Shown in pieces: positions 19,644-27,715 of a stretch of 64,000 nucleotides of DNA (positions are counted from its first letter, which is position 1; each line of letters opens with the position of its first letter). The notes beneath the pieces are model-generated. The model was not told where the DNA came from. It did no database searches and saw nothing but the letters and a program-made list of their open reading frames with translations. The translations under genes were made by a program, and so were the position numbers. The DNA is taken from NCBI RefSeq assembly GCF_002305875.1, contig NZ_CP022098.1, positions 3,658,001-3,722,000 of the forward strand. The letters are read 5' to 3'. The DNA is from Cystobacter fuscus. Its GTDB lineage: Bacteria > Myxococcota > Myxococcia > Myxococcales > Myxococcaceae.

Positions 19644-20981
19644 ATGAGCACGACGAACAGCACGAGTCTGGAAGAGACGGCGCGGCGGGCGGTGGACCTG
19701 GCCCGCCGGCATGGTGCCAACGAGGCCTCGGCCACCGCGGGCCGCATGCGGGAGCTGGAAGTGCAGTGGCGCGATGGCCGCGTGGAGAAGGTCTCCGAGG
19801 CGACCACCCGCGGCCTGTCGCTCCAGCTCTTCGTCGACGGGCGCTACTCCGCCGTCTCCACGAGCGATCTGCGCCCCGACGCGCTCGATCGCTTCATCTC
19901 CGACTCCATCGCGATGACGCGCGTCCTCACCCCGGACGAGCACCGCCGCCTTCCCGAGCCCGAGTTCTACGCGGGGCGCGCCAGCCTGGAGCTGATGATC
20001 GAGGATCCGCGCCAGACGCAGCTCTCCTCCGAGGAGCGCCAGCGCTTCGCCCGGGAGTTGGAGGAAGGTGCCCGCTCGGCGGATGGCAAGGGCGCCATCC
20101 TCTCGGTGACCACGGGCTTCGGCGACCTGTCCCGCGAGGTGTTCCGCGTCACCTCCAATGGCTTCGAGGGAGGCTCGCGCTCCACGCAGTTCGCCGCCTC
20201 CGCGGAGGTGAGCGTGCAGGATCCGGATGGACGCCGCCCGGAAGAGGGAGACTCCGGCTTCTCGCGCTTCTTCGAGGACCTGCCCTCGGCGAGCGCCCTG
20301 GGCCGTCGTGCCGGAGAGCGGGCCCTGGGCCGCATCGGCTCGGTGAAGGGCGCGTCGGCGGTGCTGCCGATGGTCGTCGACAACAAGGCCGCGGGCCGGC
20401 TCGTGTCGATGCTCCTCGCGTCGATGGTGGGCGGGGCCATCCAGCAGAAGCGCTCGTTCCTCGATGGGAAGCTGGACCAGCAGGTGGGCAGCCCGCTGCT
20501 GTCCCTCTCCGACGAGCCGCACCTGAAGCGGGGACTCGGCTCGCGCCTGTTCGACGGCGAGGGCATCACCTCCCGCCCGATGGCGCTGTTCGAGGAGGGG
20601 GTGCTGCGCACGTACTTCATCGACAGCTACTACGCCCGCAAGCTCCAGACGCGTCCGACGACGGGGGGGCCCTCCAACCTCTCCTGGAAGCTGGGAACGA
20701 AGGACCGGGCGGGGCTGCTGGCGGACCTGGGCGAGGGCATCCTCGTGACGGGCTTCCTCGGAGGCAACTCGAGCGCCCTCACCGGTGACTTCTCGCTCGG
20801 CATCCAGGGCTTCCGCGTGCGCGGAGGACAGCTCGCCGAGCCCATCAGCGAGATGAACATCTCCGGCAACCAGTTGGACCTGTGGAAGCGGCTGGTGGCC
20901 GTGGGCAGCGAGCCCTACCGCTACAGCACCTCGCGCACGCCCACGCTCGTCTTCGAGGGCGTGCAGTTCGCGGGCACGTAG
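19644..20981 (+). CDS. tldE: TldE/PmbA family protein, partner of TldD
   Basis: 445 aa. It is the non-metal subunit of the TldD/TldE protease and lacks the HExxxH motif, as usual. Family features are visible in the beta-rich N-terminal half (VQWRDGRVEKVSEATTRGLSLQLF) and the C-terminal RPTTGGPSNLSWKLG and GFLGGNSSALTGDFSLGIQGF. The ATG at 19644 has AGAGG 6 nt upstream; a GTG at 19629 overlapping the tldD stop is an alternative. It is co-transcribed with tldD and ends 18 bp from the convergent VOC gene. Confidence 0.93.
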   Translation: MSTTNSTSLEETARRAVDLARRHGANEASATAGRMRELEVQWRDGRVEKVSEATTRGLSLQLFVDGRYSAVSTSDLRPDALDRFISDSIAMTRVLTPDEHRRLPEPEFYAGRASLELMIEDPRQTQLSSEERQRFARELEEGARSADGKGAILSVTTGFGDLSREVFRVTSNGFEGGSRSTQFAASAEVSVQDPDGRRPEEGDSGFSRFFEDLPSASALGRRAGERALGRIGSVKGASAVLPMVVDNKAAGRLVSMLLASMVGGAIQQKRSFLDGKLDQQVGSPLLSLSDEPHLKRGLGSRLFDGEGITSRPMALFEEGVLRTYFIDSYYARKLQTRPTTGGPSNLSWKLGTKDRAGLLADLGEGILVTGFLGGNSSALTGDFSLGIQGFRVRGGQLAEPISEMNISGNQLDLWKRLVAVGSEPYRYSTSRTPTLVFEGVQFAGT

Positions 20982-20999
20982 CCGTGAGCCGCCGGGCCC

Positions 21000-21371
21000 T
21001 CACGCGGGCTCGATGAAGTTCAACCGGTAGCCGTCGGGATCCGCGAGGACGACTTCCCGCGTGTGCCACGGCTGCCGGGTGGGGCCATCCACGCTCACCC
21101 CGAGCGCCTGGGCACGTGCGGCCACCTCCTCCACGCCCAGGGCACCCACCCGGATGCCAATCAGCACGCCCATGCCCCGGCGGCCCTCCACCCCCAGCGC
21201 CGCGGGCGCCTTGACCAGGTACACCTCGGCCTGGTTCTCCCACCGCAGTTGGAGGAAGGGAGGATCCGAGCGCAGCCGCTTGAAGCCGAGGGCCTCGTAG
21301 AAGGCCGCGGAGCGCTCGACATCCGTGACGAGCAGCTTCACGAAGGACGACAGCAGGTTTTCAGTCTCCAT
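21000..21371 (-). CDS. VOC (glyoxalase/bleomycin-resistance) superfamily protein
   Basis: 123 aa, a single vicinal-oxygen-chelate unit of two beta-alpha-beta-beta-beta modules. It has FVKLLVTDVERSAAFYEALGF at the start and VVLADPDGYRLNFIEPA at the end, the typical closing motif with the metal-ligand Glu. The substrate cannot be predicted. The start is at the ATG at 21371 (METENLL). It is transcribed away from the DUF1592 gene's end with 44 bp between them, so it could be read through from that operon. Confidence 0.85.
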   Translation of the reverse strand: METENLLSSFVKLLVTDVERSAAFYEALGFKRLRSDPPFLQLRWENQAEVYLVKAPAALGVEGRRGMGVLIGIRVGALGVEEVAARAQALGVSVDGPTRQPWHTREVVLADPDGYRLNFIEPA

Positions 21372-21415
21372 GCGCGCCGTCTGTATCACGTGCGGCGCGC
21401 CGGAGGCCCTTCGGC

Positions 21416-23944
21416 TCAGCGCTTGGCGCAGTAGCCGAAGTCCGTGCTGGCCCCGGCCTCCAGCTCTCTGTTCCAGGACTCGCCGGTGAACGTGACCACG
21501 CTGCCGGACGCGGAGGCGTAGGAGCTCCAGGCGCTCGTCAGGGTGCCCACGATCGTGATGGAGACCTTCCAGGTGACCTTGCTCGTCCCCTTGTTCGTCA
21601 GCTTGACGTTGTTGCAGTAGCCGGTGCCCCAGTCGCTCTGGACTTTCTGGGTGATCTGGAGGCCGCCCGAGGGCGTGCCCGCGTCGGTGCCCGTGCCGCC
21701 GTCGGGGGGACGCGTGCCGCCGTCCGTGGTGCCCGTGCCGCCGTCCGTGGTGCCCGTGCCGCCGTCGGGAGGACGCGTGCCACCGTCCGTGGTGCCCGTG
21801 CCGCCGTCCGTGGTGCCCGTGCCGCCGTCCGTGGTGCCCGTGCCTCCATCCGTGGACGGGAGAGGCGGCTGCTGCGTGTCCGCCTCGCCCCAGCGCTGGG
21901 TGAAGCGGGGCAACTGGGTCACGGAGACGATCAGCTCCGGAATGCTCAGGGAGTTCTGGCGGAAGCGCGCCGTGAGCTGGCTGGCGGCGCAGGTGTTCTC
22001 CTCGCCCGCCACGCCGTAGGCGAAGCGCAGCCACTGCAGGGAGAAGCAGTCCGCCACGTCCGGGCTGCTCGCGAGCTTCACCTGGAGCCCGTCCACGCCC
22101 ACGAAGGTGCCCTGGGTCGACCTGGAGGCCAGCACCTCGCCGCTCGCGTCCACCAGGTCGCCGTTGGCCATCTTCGGCTTGTAGCGGCCCACGCTATCGA
22201 ACTGCTCGAAGCCGAAGCCGATGGGATCCATCAACTGGTGGCACGTGGAGCAGGCCGCGTTGCGCGAGTGCTCCTGGAAGCGTTGCCGGTTCGTCTGTTG
22301 CGTCCCCGTGTCACCCAGCTCGAGATCCAACCCCGGCGGCGCGGGCGGGAGCGGCTGGCACAGCAGGCGCTCGCGCACGAGCTTGCCGCGGCGCACGGGA
22401 GAGGCGGCCTGCGGCGTGGCCTGCGCGGCGAGGATGCCGCCATGGGTGAGGAGCCCACCGCGGCCCGTGCCCTTGAGCGACCACATGTTCGCCCCGCTGG
22501 GCGAGGTCGTCCCGCCCACGGGCATGTTCAGTCCGTAGAACGTCGCCAGCGTGTTCGAGGCGAACGTGTAGTCCGCGGAGAACAGCTCGGAGAGCTGGCC
22601 ACTGCCCTGGCGCACGATGTGATCGAACAGCTCCAGCGTCTCCGTCTTCATCGCCGTGCGCAGCTCGGGGCTGAAGTTGGCGAGGACGAGGGGATCCTTC
22701 TGCACCTGATCCACCCGCTCCAGCTCCATCCACTGGCTCACGAAGTGGTTGAGCAGCGGGCGGCTCCGGGGCGAGGTGAGCATCCGGCGCGCCTCGGCGG
22801 CGATCTGCTCCGGCGTGTGCAACTGGCCCTGCTTCGCCTTGGCGAAGAGCGCCGCGTCCGGCATCGAGCCCCAGAAGAGGTACGACAGCTCCGAGGCCAC
22901 CTCGTAGTCGGTGAGCGCGTACCGCCCGCCGCCCTGGTGCACGCCCAGCTCGGAGCGGTAGAGGAAGTTGGGCGACAGGAGCATGGAGGTCGTCACGGCC
23001 TTGATGCCCTCGGAGAAGCCCTCCTCCGTCGACACCTTCGTGTAGAGCGCCTGGTAGCGCGTGCGCTCCGTCTCATCGAGCGGTGCCCGGAAGGCGCGCG
23101 CGCCGAAGTCCTGGATGAACTGGAGCGCGCAGGCCGCGCTCGCCGAGCACGAGACGTGCCGGGACAGCTTCTCCACGGCGGCCGCGGCGGCCTGCTCGGA
23201 GGCGGTGAGGAGCTTGTCGGTGAGCAGCTGGCCCACGGTCCGGGCCGCCGCGGCGTTGTCGAAGCCGTTGGCCACTTCCTCCGCGGGCAGGGCCTGGCCC
23301 CACGTGGAGGGCTCGTCCAGGTAGAGCAGGTCGGTCAGGGTGTTGTCGTACTCGAAGCGCGTGAGCATGCGCAGCTGCCGCCGGGCGGTGGGATCCAGCT
23401 CGTCCGCCGCGCAGGCCTCCTGCGTGGGGGGCGTGGCGTCGCAGGAGCCGGGCACGCCCTCGGCGCGCTGGGTGAAGCGCTGGAAGTCCGCGTAGAGCGC
23501 GCTGTCGGGGCTCAGCAGCTTGCCGCCGCCATGACCCAGGGGATGCTGGCCCGAGGGCTTGAGCAGCAGCAGCGAGGTGCCGTCGTACCGCAGGCGCGCC
23601 ACCGCCCGCACCGTGTCGAGGTTGTTCTCCTCCGCGCCGGGCTCTCCCTCGGGGATGAGCACCATGCGCGTGCCCGCCGCGCTTCCGCCGGCGTTGTGGC
23701 AGGTGATGCACTGCACGGACATCACCGGCTCCCACAGCCGGGTGCGGAAGAACTCCGCGTCATCCGGGCAGCCGGTCGGGTCCGTGGGATCCGTCGGGTC
23801 CTGTTCCCCCTGCAGGGGCGGAAACTGCCCGGAGGGCCCTCCCGAGGAGGGAAGCTCCTCATCGGGCTCGGCCGGAGGGGCCAGCCCACAGGCGAGGGAA
23901 GAGGCAAGGGTGCCAAGGGCAACGAGGTGCCGGAAGGTCAGCAC
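21416..23944 (-). CDS. Secreted DUF1592/DUF1588/DUF1585 lipoprotein with C-terminal CBM2-like domain
   Basis: 842 aa from a GTG at 23944 preceded by AGGTGG. A lipobox (ASSLAC, residue 19) makes it a likely lipoprotein. A haem-type CITCH (about residues 80-84) resembles the planctomycete cytochrome domain, followed by the DUF1587/1592/1588/1585 blocks (RFEYDNTLTDLLYLD, FGARAFRAPLDETER, ACSTCHQLMDPIGFGFEQFD with a second CxxCH). Residues 699-758 are a Thr/Gly/Asp heptapeptide linker. The last 84 residues resemble a family 2 carbohydrate-binding module with two Cys and spaced Trp residues. The function is unknown; the domain set suggests an extracellular c-type haem protein acting on or near polysaccharide. 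It follows the DUF1552 gene by 48 bp. Confidence 0.85.
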   Translation of the reverse strand: MLTFRHLVALGTLASSLACGLAPPAEPDEELPSSGGPSGQFPPLQGEQDPTDPTDPTGCPDDAEFFRTRLWEPVMSVQCITCHNAGGSAAGTRMVLIPEGEPGAEENNLDTVRAVARLRYDGTSLLLLKPSGQHPLGHGGGKLLSPDSALYADFQRFTQRAEGVPGSCDATPPTQEACAADELDPTARRQLRMLTRFEYDNTLTDLLYLDEPSTWGQALPAEEVANGFDNAAAARTVGQLLTDKLLTASEQAAAAAVEKLSRHVSCSASAACALQFIQDFGARAFRAPLDETERTRYQALYTKVSTEEGFSEGIKAVTTSMLLSPNFLYRSELGVHQGGGRYALTDYEVASELSYLFWGSMPDAALFAKAKQGQLHTPEQIAAEARRMLTSPRSRPLLNHFVSQWMELERVDQVQKDPLVLANFSPELRTAMKTETLELFDHIVRQGSGQLSELFSADYTFASNTLATFYGLNMPVGGTTSPSGANMWSLKGTGRGGLLTHGGILAAQATPQAASPVRRGKLVRERLLCQPLPPAPPGLDLELGDTGTQQTNRQRFQEHSRNAACSTCHQLMDPIGFGFEQFDSVGRYKPKMANGDLVDASGEVLASRSTQGTFVGVDGLQVKLASSPDVADCFSLQWLRFAYGVAGEENTCAASQLTARFRQNSLSIPELIVSVTQLPRFTQRWGEADTQQPPLPSTDGGTGTTDGGTGTTDGGTGTTDGGTRPPDGGTGTTDGGTGTTDGGTRPPDGGTGTDAGTPSGGLQITQKVQSDWGTGYCNNVKLTNKGTSKVTWKVSITIVGTLTSAWSSYASASGSVVTFTGESWNRELEAGASTDFGYCAKR
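21671..21850 (-). repeat. Coding tandem repeat, 21-bp unit, in the DUF1592 protein linker
   Basis: Eight near-identical heptapeptides, mainly DGGTGTT with DGGTRPP as a variant, arranged three plus RPP, two plus RPP, then a shortened unit. It encodes a flexible spacer between the catalytic-type domains and the carbohydrate-binding module. Repeat number is likely to vary between strains. Confidence 0.9.
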
Positions 23945-23992
23945 GGGTCCACCTGCGGGGGAGGGGGGAGAAAGCGGGAGGGGGAGCGGGGG

Positions 23993-25306
23993 TCAGACGA
24001 GCCCGGAGAGCGGGCCGGTGGAGCGCGAGGCGTCGCCGAAGGTGTCGAGCGTGAGGCCCATTCCCTGGCAGACCGAGGTGAGCAGCTTCTGGTGCGGCGT
24101 GCTGGTGTAGCGCAGGTAGCGCCCGAAGCGGAACGGCGTCCCCGAGCCCCCGGCGAGGATGAAGGGCACCGAGCGGCACGTGTGCAGGCGGCTGTCGCCG
24201 AGCTCCTTGGCCCAGAGCACCAGGGTGGAGTCGAGCATCGTGCCCCCCGTGGTGCTCGAGAGATCCGGACGGGCCTGGAGCGCGTCGAGCAGATAGGCGA
24301 ACTGCTCGGCGAACCAGCGCTCGCACTTGACGAAGCTCGCGACGCCCGCCGTGTTCGAGTCCACCTTGTGCGACAGCTCGTGGTGGGCTTCCGAGGCGCC
24401 CGCCCAGGTGAAGACCTGGGGGGCGATGGTGTGGGACCACTGCAGGGACGCCACGCGCGTCATGCCGCAGGCGAGCGCGTTCACCAGCAGATCCATCTGC
24501 ATCTTCCCCACCTGGGGGAAGTTGGCGTTGGCCTTGGCGTCGATGACCGCGGGGGACTGGCCGGGGGAGCACGCGGTGGTGCTGGCCGCGGCCAGGGCCT
24601 GTTCCGTCTGGCGCAGGGCCTGGATGTGCTGCTCGAGCTTGATCTTCTCCTCCGCGCCCACCTGCGAGGACAGGGCCGTGAGATCGGTGCGCGCCACGTC
24701 CAGCATGCTCTTGCGGCGGCGCAACAGTCTTTCGGCCTCGGTCGAGGTGCCCCCGGCCGAGCCGAACAGGCGTTGATAGGCATTGAGCGGTACGTCCTCG
24801 GGGGACACGAAGACTCCCGGTGCGGAATAGGACATACGCGTGGAGCGCGAGGCGCCCCAGAGGCTCGTCTGGACGCCGAACTCCAGTGATTTGAAGCGCG
24901 AGCCCTGTCCCAGCTTGCTCGCGACGTATTGGTCGATGGACATGCCCGCGGTGGGGCTGCTCGCTGTCCCACTTCCGGTGAGCATGTGCGCCATGCCCGG
25001 GTCGTGGTTGTCCGCCCCCACGAAGTCGAGCCCATCACAGACGAGCAGCTTGCTACGCAGCCGGTTGAGGGGCTCGAGCATGCTGCCCGCGGCGAACGTG
25101 AAGCTCGTCTCCGTGCCCGTGGGCCGCCAATACTTGTGCACCGTGCCATTGGGCGTGAAGAAGACGATGAGCCTCTTGGCCGCGATGGGAGCCGCCGCCT
25201 GTGCCTCGCCATTGAGCAGCCGCACCAGGGGTGACGCCAGCAGGGTGGCGCCAATTCCCGCGGTGAATTGTCTTCGCCCCAATCGCCTCATCGCACCGAC
25301 TCCCAT
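23993..25306 (-). CDS. DUF1552 family secreted protein
   Basis: 437 aa. The N-terminus has a twin-arginine-like motif (GRRQFTAGIGATLLASP) and an AQA-A cleavage region, so export folded via Tat is likely. Core DUF1552 features are LIVFFTPNGTVHKYWRPTG, GADNHDPGMAHMLTG, SIDQYVASKLG and HHELSHK with histidines that may bind metal. DUF1552 genes usually sit next to DUF1592-type cytochrome genes, as here (48 bp spacing, same strand), in planctomycetes and myxobacteria. The biochemical role is unknown. The start at 25306 could instead be the ATG at 25291. Confidence 0.85.
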   Translation of the reverse strand: MGVGAMRRLGRRQFTAGIGATLLASPLVRLLNGEAQAAAPIAAKRLIVFFTPNGTVHKYWRPTGTETSFTFAAGSMLEPLNRLRSKLLVCDGLDFVGADNHDPGMAHMLTGSGTASSPTAGMSIDQYVASKLGQGSRFKSLEFGVQTSLWGASRSTRMSYSAPGVFVSPEDVPLNAYQRLFGSAGGTSTEAERLLRRRKSMLDVARTDLTALSSQVGAEEKIKLEQHIQALRQTEQALAAASTTACSPGQSPAVIDAKANANFPQVGKMQMDLLVNALACGMTRVASLQWSHTIAPQVFTWAGASEAHHELSHKVDSNTAGVASFVKCERWFAEQFAYLLDALQARPDLSSTTGGTMLDSTLVLWAKELGDSRLHTCRSVPFILAGGSGTPFRFGRYLRYTSTPHQKLLTSVCQGMGLTLDTFGDASRSTGPLSGLV

Positions 25307-25475
25307 CCGTCACTGCGTGGTTACAGCTCGTGGGTCTTCAGGCCGGGTCCGATGTCAATCCCTCTCCCGGAAGTCTGGCCGGACGAGGCGGCGTGGACTC
25401 CCCTCTAATCGGGCCTTGCTCTTATTGATCAGTAATAAAATCTGACGGGTCTGTCCATGAGTCATCGCAGACATG

Positions 25476-25590
25476 CCTGGAGTGGGCGCGGACCCAGGTA
25501 GGAAAGACAACTCCCGCTGACCACGTGTCAATTCAATACAAATACAGTCCCGCCGGATAAATCCTGCTCAATCGTCCGGGGACATCCAAT
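25476..25590. repeat. Tandem non-coding repeat, copy 1 (about 116 bp)
   Basis: It starts CCTGGAGTGGGCGCGGAC and ends GTCCGGGGACATCCAA. Compared with copy 2 it has six mismatches in the first ~105 bases, then a one-base length difference near the end. The minus strand carries TTGACA at 25526-25531. No ORF runs through the unit and there are no terminal inverted repeats of an insertion sequence. Confidence 0.9.
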
Positions 25591-25591
25591 A

Positions 25592-25706
25592 CCTGGAGTG
25601 AAAGCGGACGCAGGTAGGAAAGACAACTCCCGCTGACCACGTGTCAATCCAATACAAATACAGTCCCGCCGGATAAATCCTGCTCAACCGTCCGGGATAT
25701 CCAAAC
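25592..25706. repeat. Tandem non-coding repeat, copy 2 (about 116 bp)
   Basis: It starts CCTGGAGTGAAAGCGGAC, offset by exactly 116 bp from copy 1. The central block around GACAACTCCCGCTGACCACG and the block around TACAGTCCCGCCGGATAA are identical in both copies. The conservation of the middle over the edges suggests a maintained function such as a binding site, promoter or small RNA. Confidence 0.9.
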
Positions 25707-25752
25707 CGCGAGAGTACCGTGGGCTCATCGCAGCGCGGCATTTCCCATCGAA

Positions 25753-25814
25753 GGAGGGTGCCGCGGGTCGTGGGTTGTATGACGCAACAACCCAGACCCT
25801 TCCAGGCACCCTCC
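25753..25814. terminator. Long three-segment hairpin after the aldo/keto reductase gene
   Basis: GGAGGGTGCC (25753-25762), GGGTC (25765-25769) and TGGGTTGT (25771-25778) pair in order with ACAACCCA (25787-25794), GACCC (25795-25799) and GGCACCCTCC (25805-25814), leaving an 8-nt loop and small internal loops. It begins 9 bp beyond the stop of the minus-strand reductase gene, fitting a terminator, but no T tract follows on either strand. It could also be a processed structured RNA. Confidence 0.65.
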
Positions 25815-25822
25815 CCGCGGTT

Positions 25823-26740
25823 TCAGGGCACCTCGGTGCCCTGGGCGGCGCTCCACACGGAGAACCAGTCCTGGGTGTCCAGGTTCAACGAGAGCGCGCG
25901 GACGGCCGAGGTGATGCGCCCGGTGTCGTTGGTGCCCAGCACGGGGAGTATGCGCGCGGGGTGCCGCAGCAGCCACGCGTAGAGGATCTGCTCGGGGAGC
26001 GCCTCGTGCTTCTGACCCAGGCTCGCGAGCACCTCGCGCACTCGCGTCTCCGCGGGCCCCTCGCCCGTCAGCAGCCGTCCTCCCGCGAGCGGAGACCACG
26101 CCATGGGACTGATGCGCTGGCGCAGACATTGATCGAGCGTTCCGTCCAGGAAGGGCTCGGGCCTCAGGGGGTGGAGCTCCACCTGGTTGGTCACCAGCGG
26201 GAAGGGGAGCCAGCTGGAGAGCATGTCGAACTGGGCGGGCGTGAAGTTGGACACCCCCAGGTGGCGCACCTTGCCCTGGGCCCGCAGCGTCTGGAGGGCC
26301 TCGGCCACCTCCGAGGGATCCAACAAGGGGCTGGGCCGGTGCAGCAGCAGCACGTCCAGGTAGTCCGTGGCGAGCTGGCGCAGCGACTGCTCCACGGACT
26401 GGATGATGTGCTGGCGGGAGTAGTCGTAGTGCTTGAGCCGGTTGGCGGGCCGCGCGGGATTCACCAGCATGATGCCGCACTTGGTCACCAGCTCCATGCG
26501 CTGCCGCAGTCCGGGCTGGGCCCGCAGCGCGGCGCCGAACGCCTCCTCGCATTGGTAGCCGCCGTAGATGTCGGCGTGGTCGAAGGTGGTGATGCCGCAG
26601 TCCAGGCACGTCTGGATCTTCTCCAGCACCCGTTGCACGCCGGCGCCCTGGGGATCCTGCAACAGGCGCCACACGCCATGGATCAGCCGGGACACCTCGG
26701 GCCCCTGGGGGGCCATGGTCACGCGCGAAGAGAGGCTCAT
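25823..26740 (-). CDS. Aldo/keto reductase (YdhF-like)
   Basis: 305 aa, NADPH-dependent TIM-barrel oxidoreductase. The catalytic tetrad is visible: Asp and Tyr in TFDHADIYGGY, Lys in ELVTKCGI, His in DVLLLHRPSPL. Cofactor motifs near the end are VLGTNDTGRI. The N-terminal SRLIHGVWRL and the DHADIYGGYQCEE pattern resemble E. coli YdhF. The ATG at 26740 has GAGGTGA upstream. It starts 9 bp after the frameshifted beta-barrel gene, so the two are probably co-transcribed, and is followed by a long hairpin. The physiological substrate is unknown. Confidence 0.9.
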   Translation of the reverse strand: MSLSSRVTMAPQGPEVSRLIHGVWRLLQDPQGAGVQRVLEKIQTCLDCGITTFDHADIYGGYQCEEAFGAALRAQPGLRQRMELVTKCGIMLVNPARPANRLKHYDYSRQHIIQSVEQSLRQLATDYLDVLLLHRPSPLLDPSEVAEALQTLRAQGKVRHLGVSNFTPAQFDMLSSWLPFPLVTNQVELHPLRPEPFLDGTLDQCLRQRISPMAWSPLAGGRLLTGEGPAETRVREVLASLGQKHEALPEQILYAWLLRHPARILPVLGTNDTGRITSAVRALSLNLDTQDWFSVWSAAQGTEVP

Positions 26741-26749
26741 CCGATCACC

Positions 26750-27417
26750 TCAGAGGTACACGTTGAACAGCAGTCCCGAGGTGCCGAAGGGCAGGTGGAC
26801 GGTCTGTCCGCCACTGTCGAATCGCAGCGAGAGGCCCAGTGTACCCGCCACGCTCACCCGGGGGACGAAGTAATACTCGACGCCGACGCCGCCGTGGAGC
26901 CCGAAGCCGATCTGCTGCGAGTAGTTGAGTTGAAGACCGCCCTCGATGAAGGGACGCAGGTTGCCGCCGAGCAGATGGTGGCGCACGCCCGCGCCGACGG
27001 AGAACCCCACACTGAAGTCCGGTGTGAAGTCCAAGTTGAGCCCCAGGTTGAAGCGCAGGGAGTCCGCCGGGGTCAGGTGGAGGAAGCCGCCCACCGTGGG
27101 CAGGCTGTTGACGCCGAGCACCAGGCCCTTGGCGCCGGCCACCGCGGCGGTGCCGTCTCCCGCGCTCGAGTCCGAGGCATTCGACTGCTCGGGGGCGGGC
27201 GTCGGAGTGGGGGCGGCCCTCGGCGCGGGGGCGGCCGCCGGAGCGGGAGCAGCCGCCGGAGCGGGGCGGGGGTGGGCTCCGGAGCGGGGGGCGCCTCTGG
27301 AGCGGGGGCGGGCGCCGGAGCGGCAGCGGCCTTCGGCGCGGCGGCCTTCGGCGCGGCGGCGGCGGGGAGCACTGGCAGCAGGATGCAGACGACGGAGGAG
27401 CGCAGGGCGGAGCGCAT
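26750..27417 (-). pseudogene. Outer-membrane beta-barrel-like protein, frameshifted in its Pro/Ala-rich linker
   Basis: The start (ATG at 27417) encodes a signal peptide (MRSALRSSVVCILLPVLPAAA) and an Ala/Pro/Lys-rich linker in one frame. From about 27265 downward the sensible sequence continues in another frame: more Ala/Pro linker, then about 125 residues of alternating strands (LRFNLGLNLDFTPDFSVGF, GGVGVEYYFVPRVSVAG) typical of a small porin-like barrel ending in a hydrophobic residue. One extra C on the minus strand in the C-rich run at about 27263-27275 would restore a single reading frame of about 222 aa. It is either a real frameshift, a slippage-prone tract or a sequence error. Confidence 0.7.
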
Positions 27418-27647
27418 GGTGTTGGGACCTCGGGAAAGAGCAGGACGTCGGGGTGCCCTTATAGTGGGAGGACTTTCCTCCCTGGGGCCCAACCTCGTCT
27501 GGTTCGACCCGGTGGCCTCGAGTGGAGGCCGTCGCGTTCCTCGTGGCCGCTGGAGCGTGCTGGGGACTGCGCGCGCTCGGTGCCCGCGTCTTCGCGCGCA
27601 CCGACCTTCGAATGACAGCTCAAGGGAGGGATGGTTGGAGTTTTCTG

Positions 27648-27666
27648 TCCTTTCTGAAAAAAAGGA
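27648..27666. promoter_or_regulatory. Small inverted repeat upstream of the MarR-type gene
   Basis: TCCTTT (27648-27653), 7-nt spacer CTGAAAA, AAAGGA (27661-27666), centred about 60 bp before the ATG at 27716 in an unusually A/T-rich stretch. It is a candidate operator for autoregulation by the MarR-family protein; evidence is positional only. Confidence 0.35.
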
Positions 27667-27715
27667 TTGTGGAGCTTTCGACGATGTTGGAGAACCGGGG
27701 GCGGAGGATGTAGCC

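Larger units (their letters stand above)
25307..25822. other. 516-bp non-coding region with tandem repeat and long hairpin
   Basis: No credible gene. It lies upstream of the DUF1552/DUF1592 operon and downstream of the aldo/keto reductase gene. It is less GC-rich than its surroundings and holds two copies of a 116-bp repeat (25476-25706) and a multi-segment hairpin (25753-25814), described separately. Each repeat copy contains TTGACA on the minus strand (25526-25531 and 25642-25647), pointing toward the DUF1552 gene. Confidence 0.7.

Noticed and set aside
21671-21850. Short regular repeats considered as a CRISPR array
   Set aside because: The period is 21 bp with no unique spacers, and the repeats encode a Thr/Gly/Asp linker in frame.
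22238-24889. 883-aa plus-strand ORF opposite the DUF1592/DUF1552 genes
   Set aside because: Spans two real minus-strand genes and their gap; Arg/Gly/Ala-rich without recognisable domains.
25476-25706. Repeat considered as an insertion sequence or miniature transposon
   Set aside because: Copies are direct and tandem, with no terminal inverted repeats, target duplication or transposase nearby.
25775-27715. Long in-frame upstream extension of the MarR-type regulator
   Set aside because: It covers the reductase and barrel genes on the other strand and lacks homology; the ATG at 27716 has a good ribosome site.
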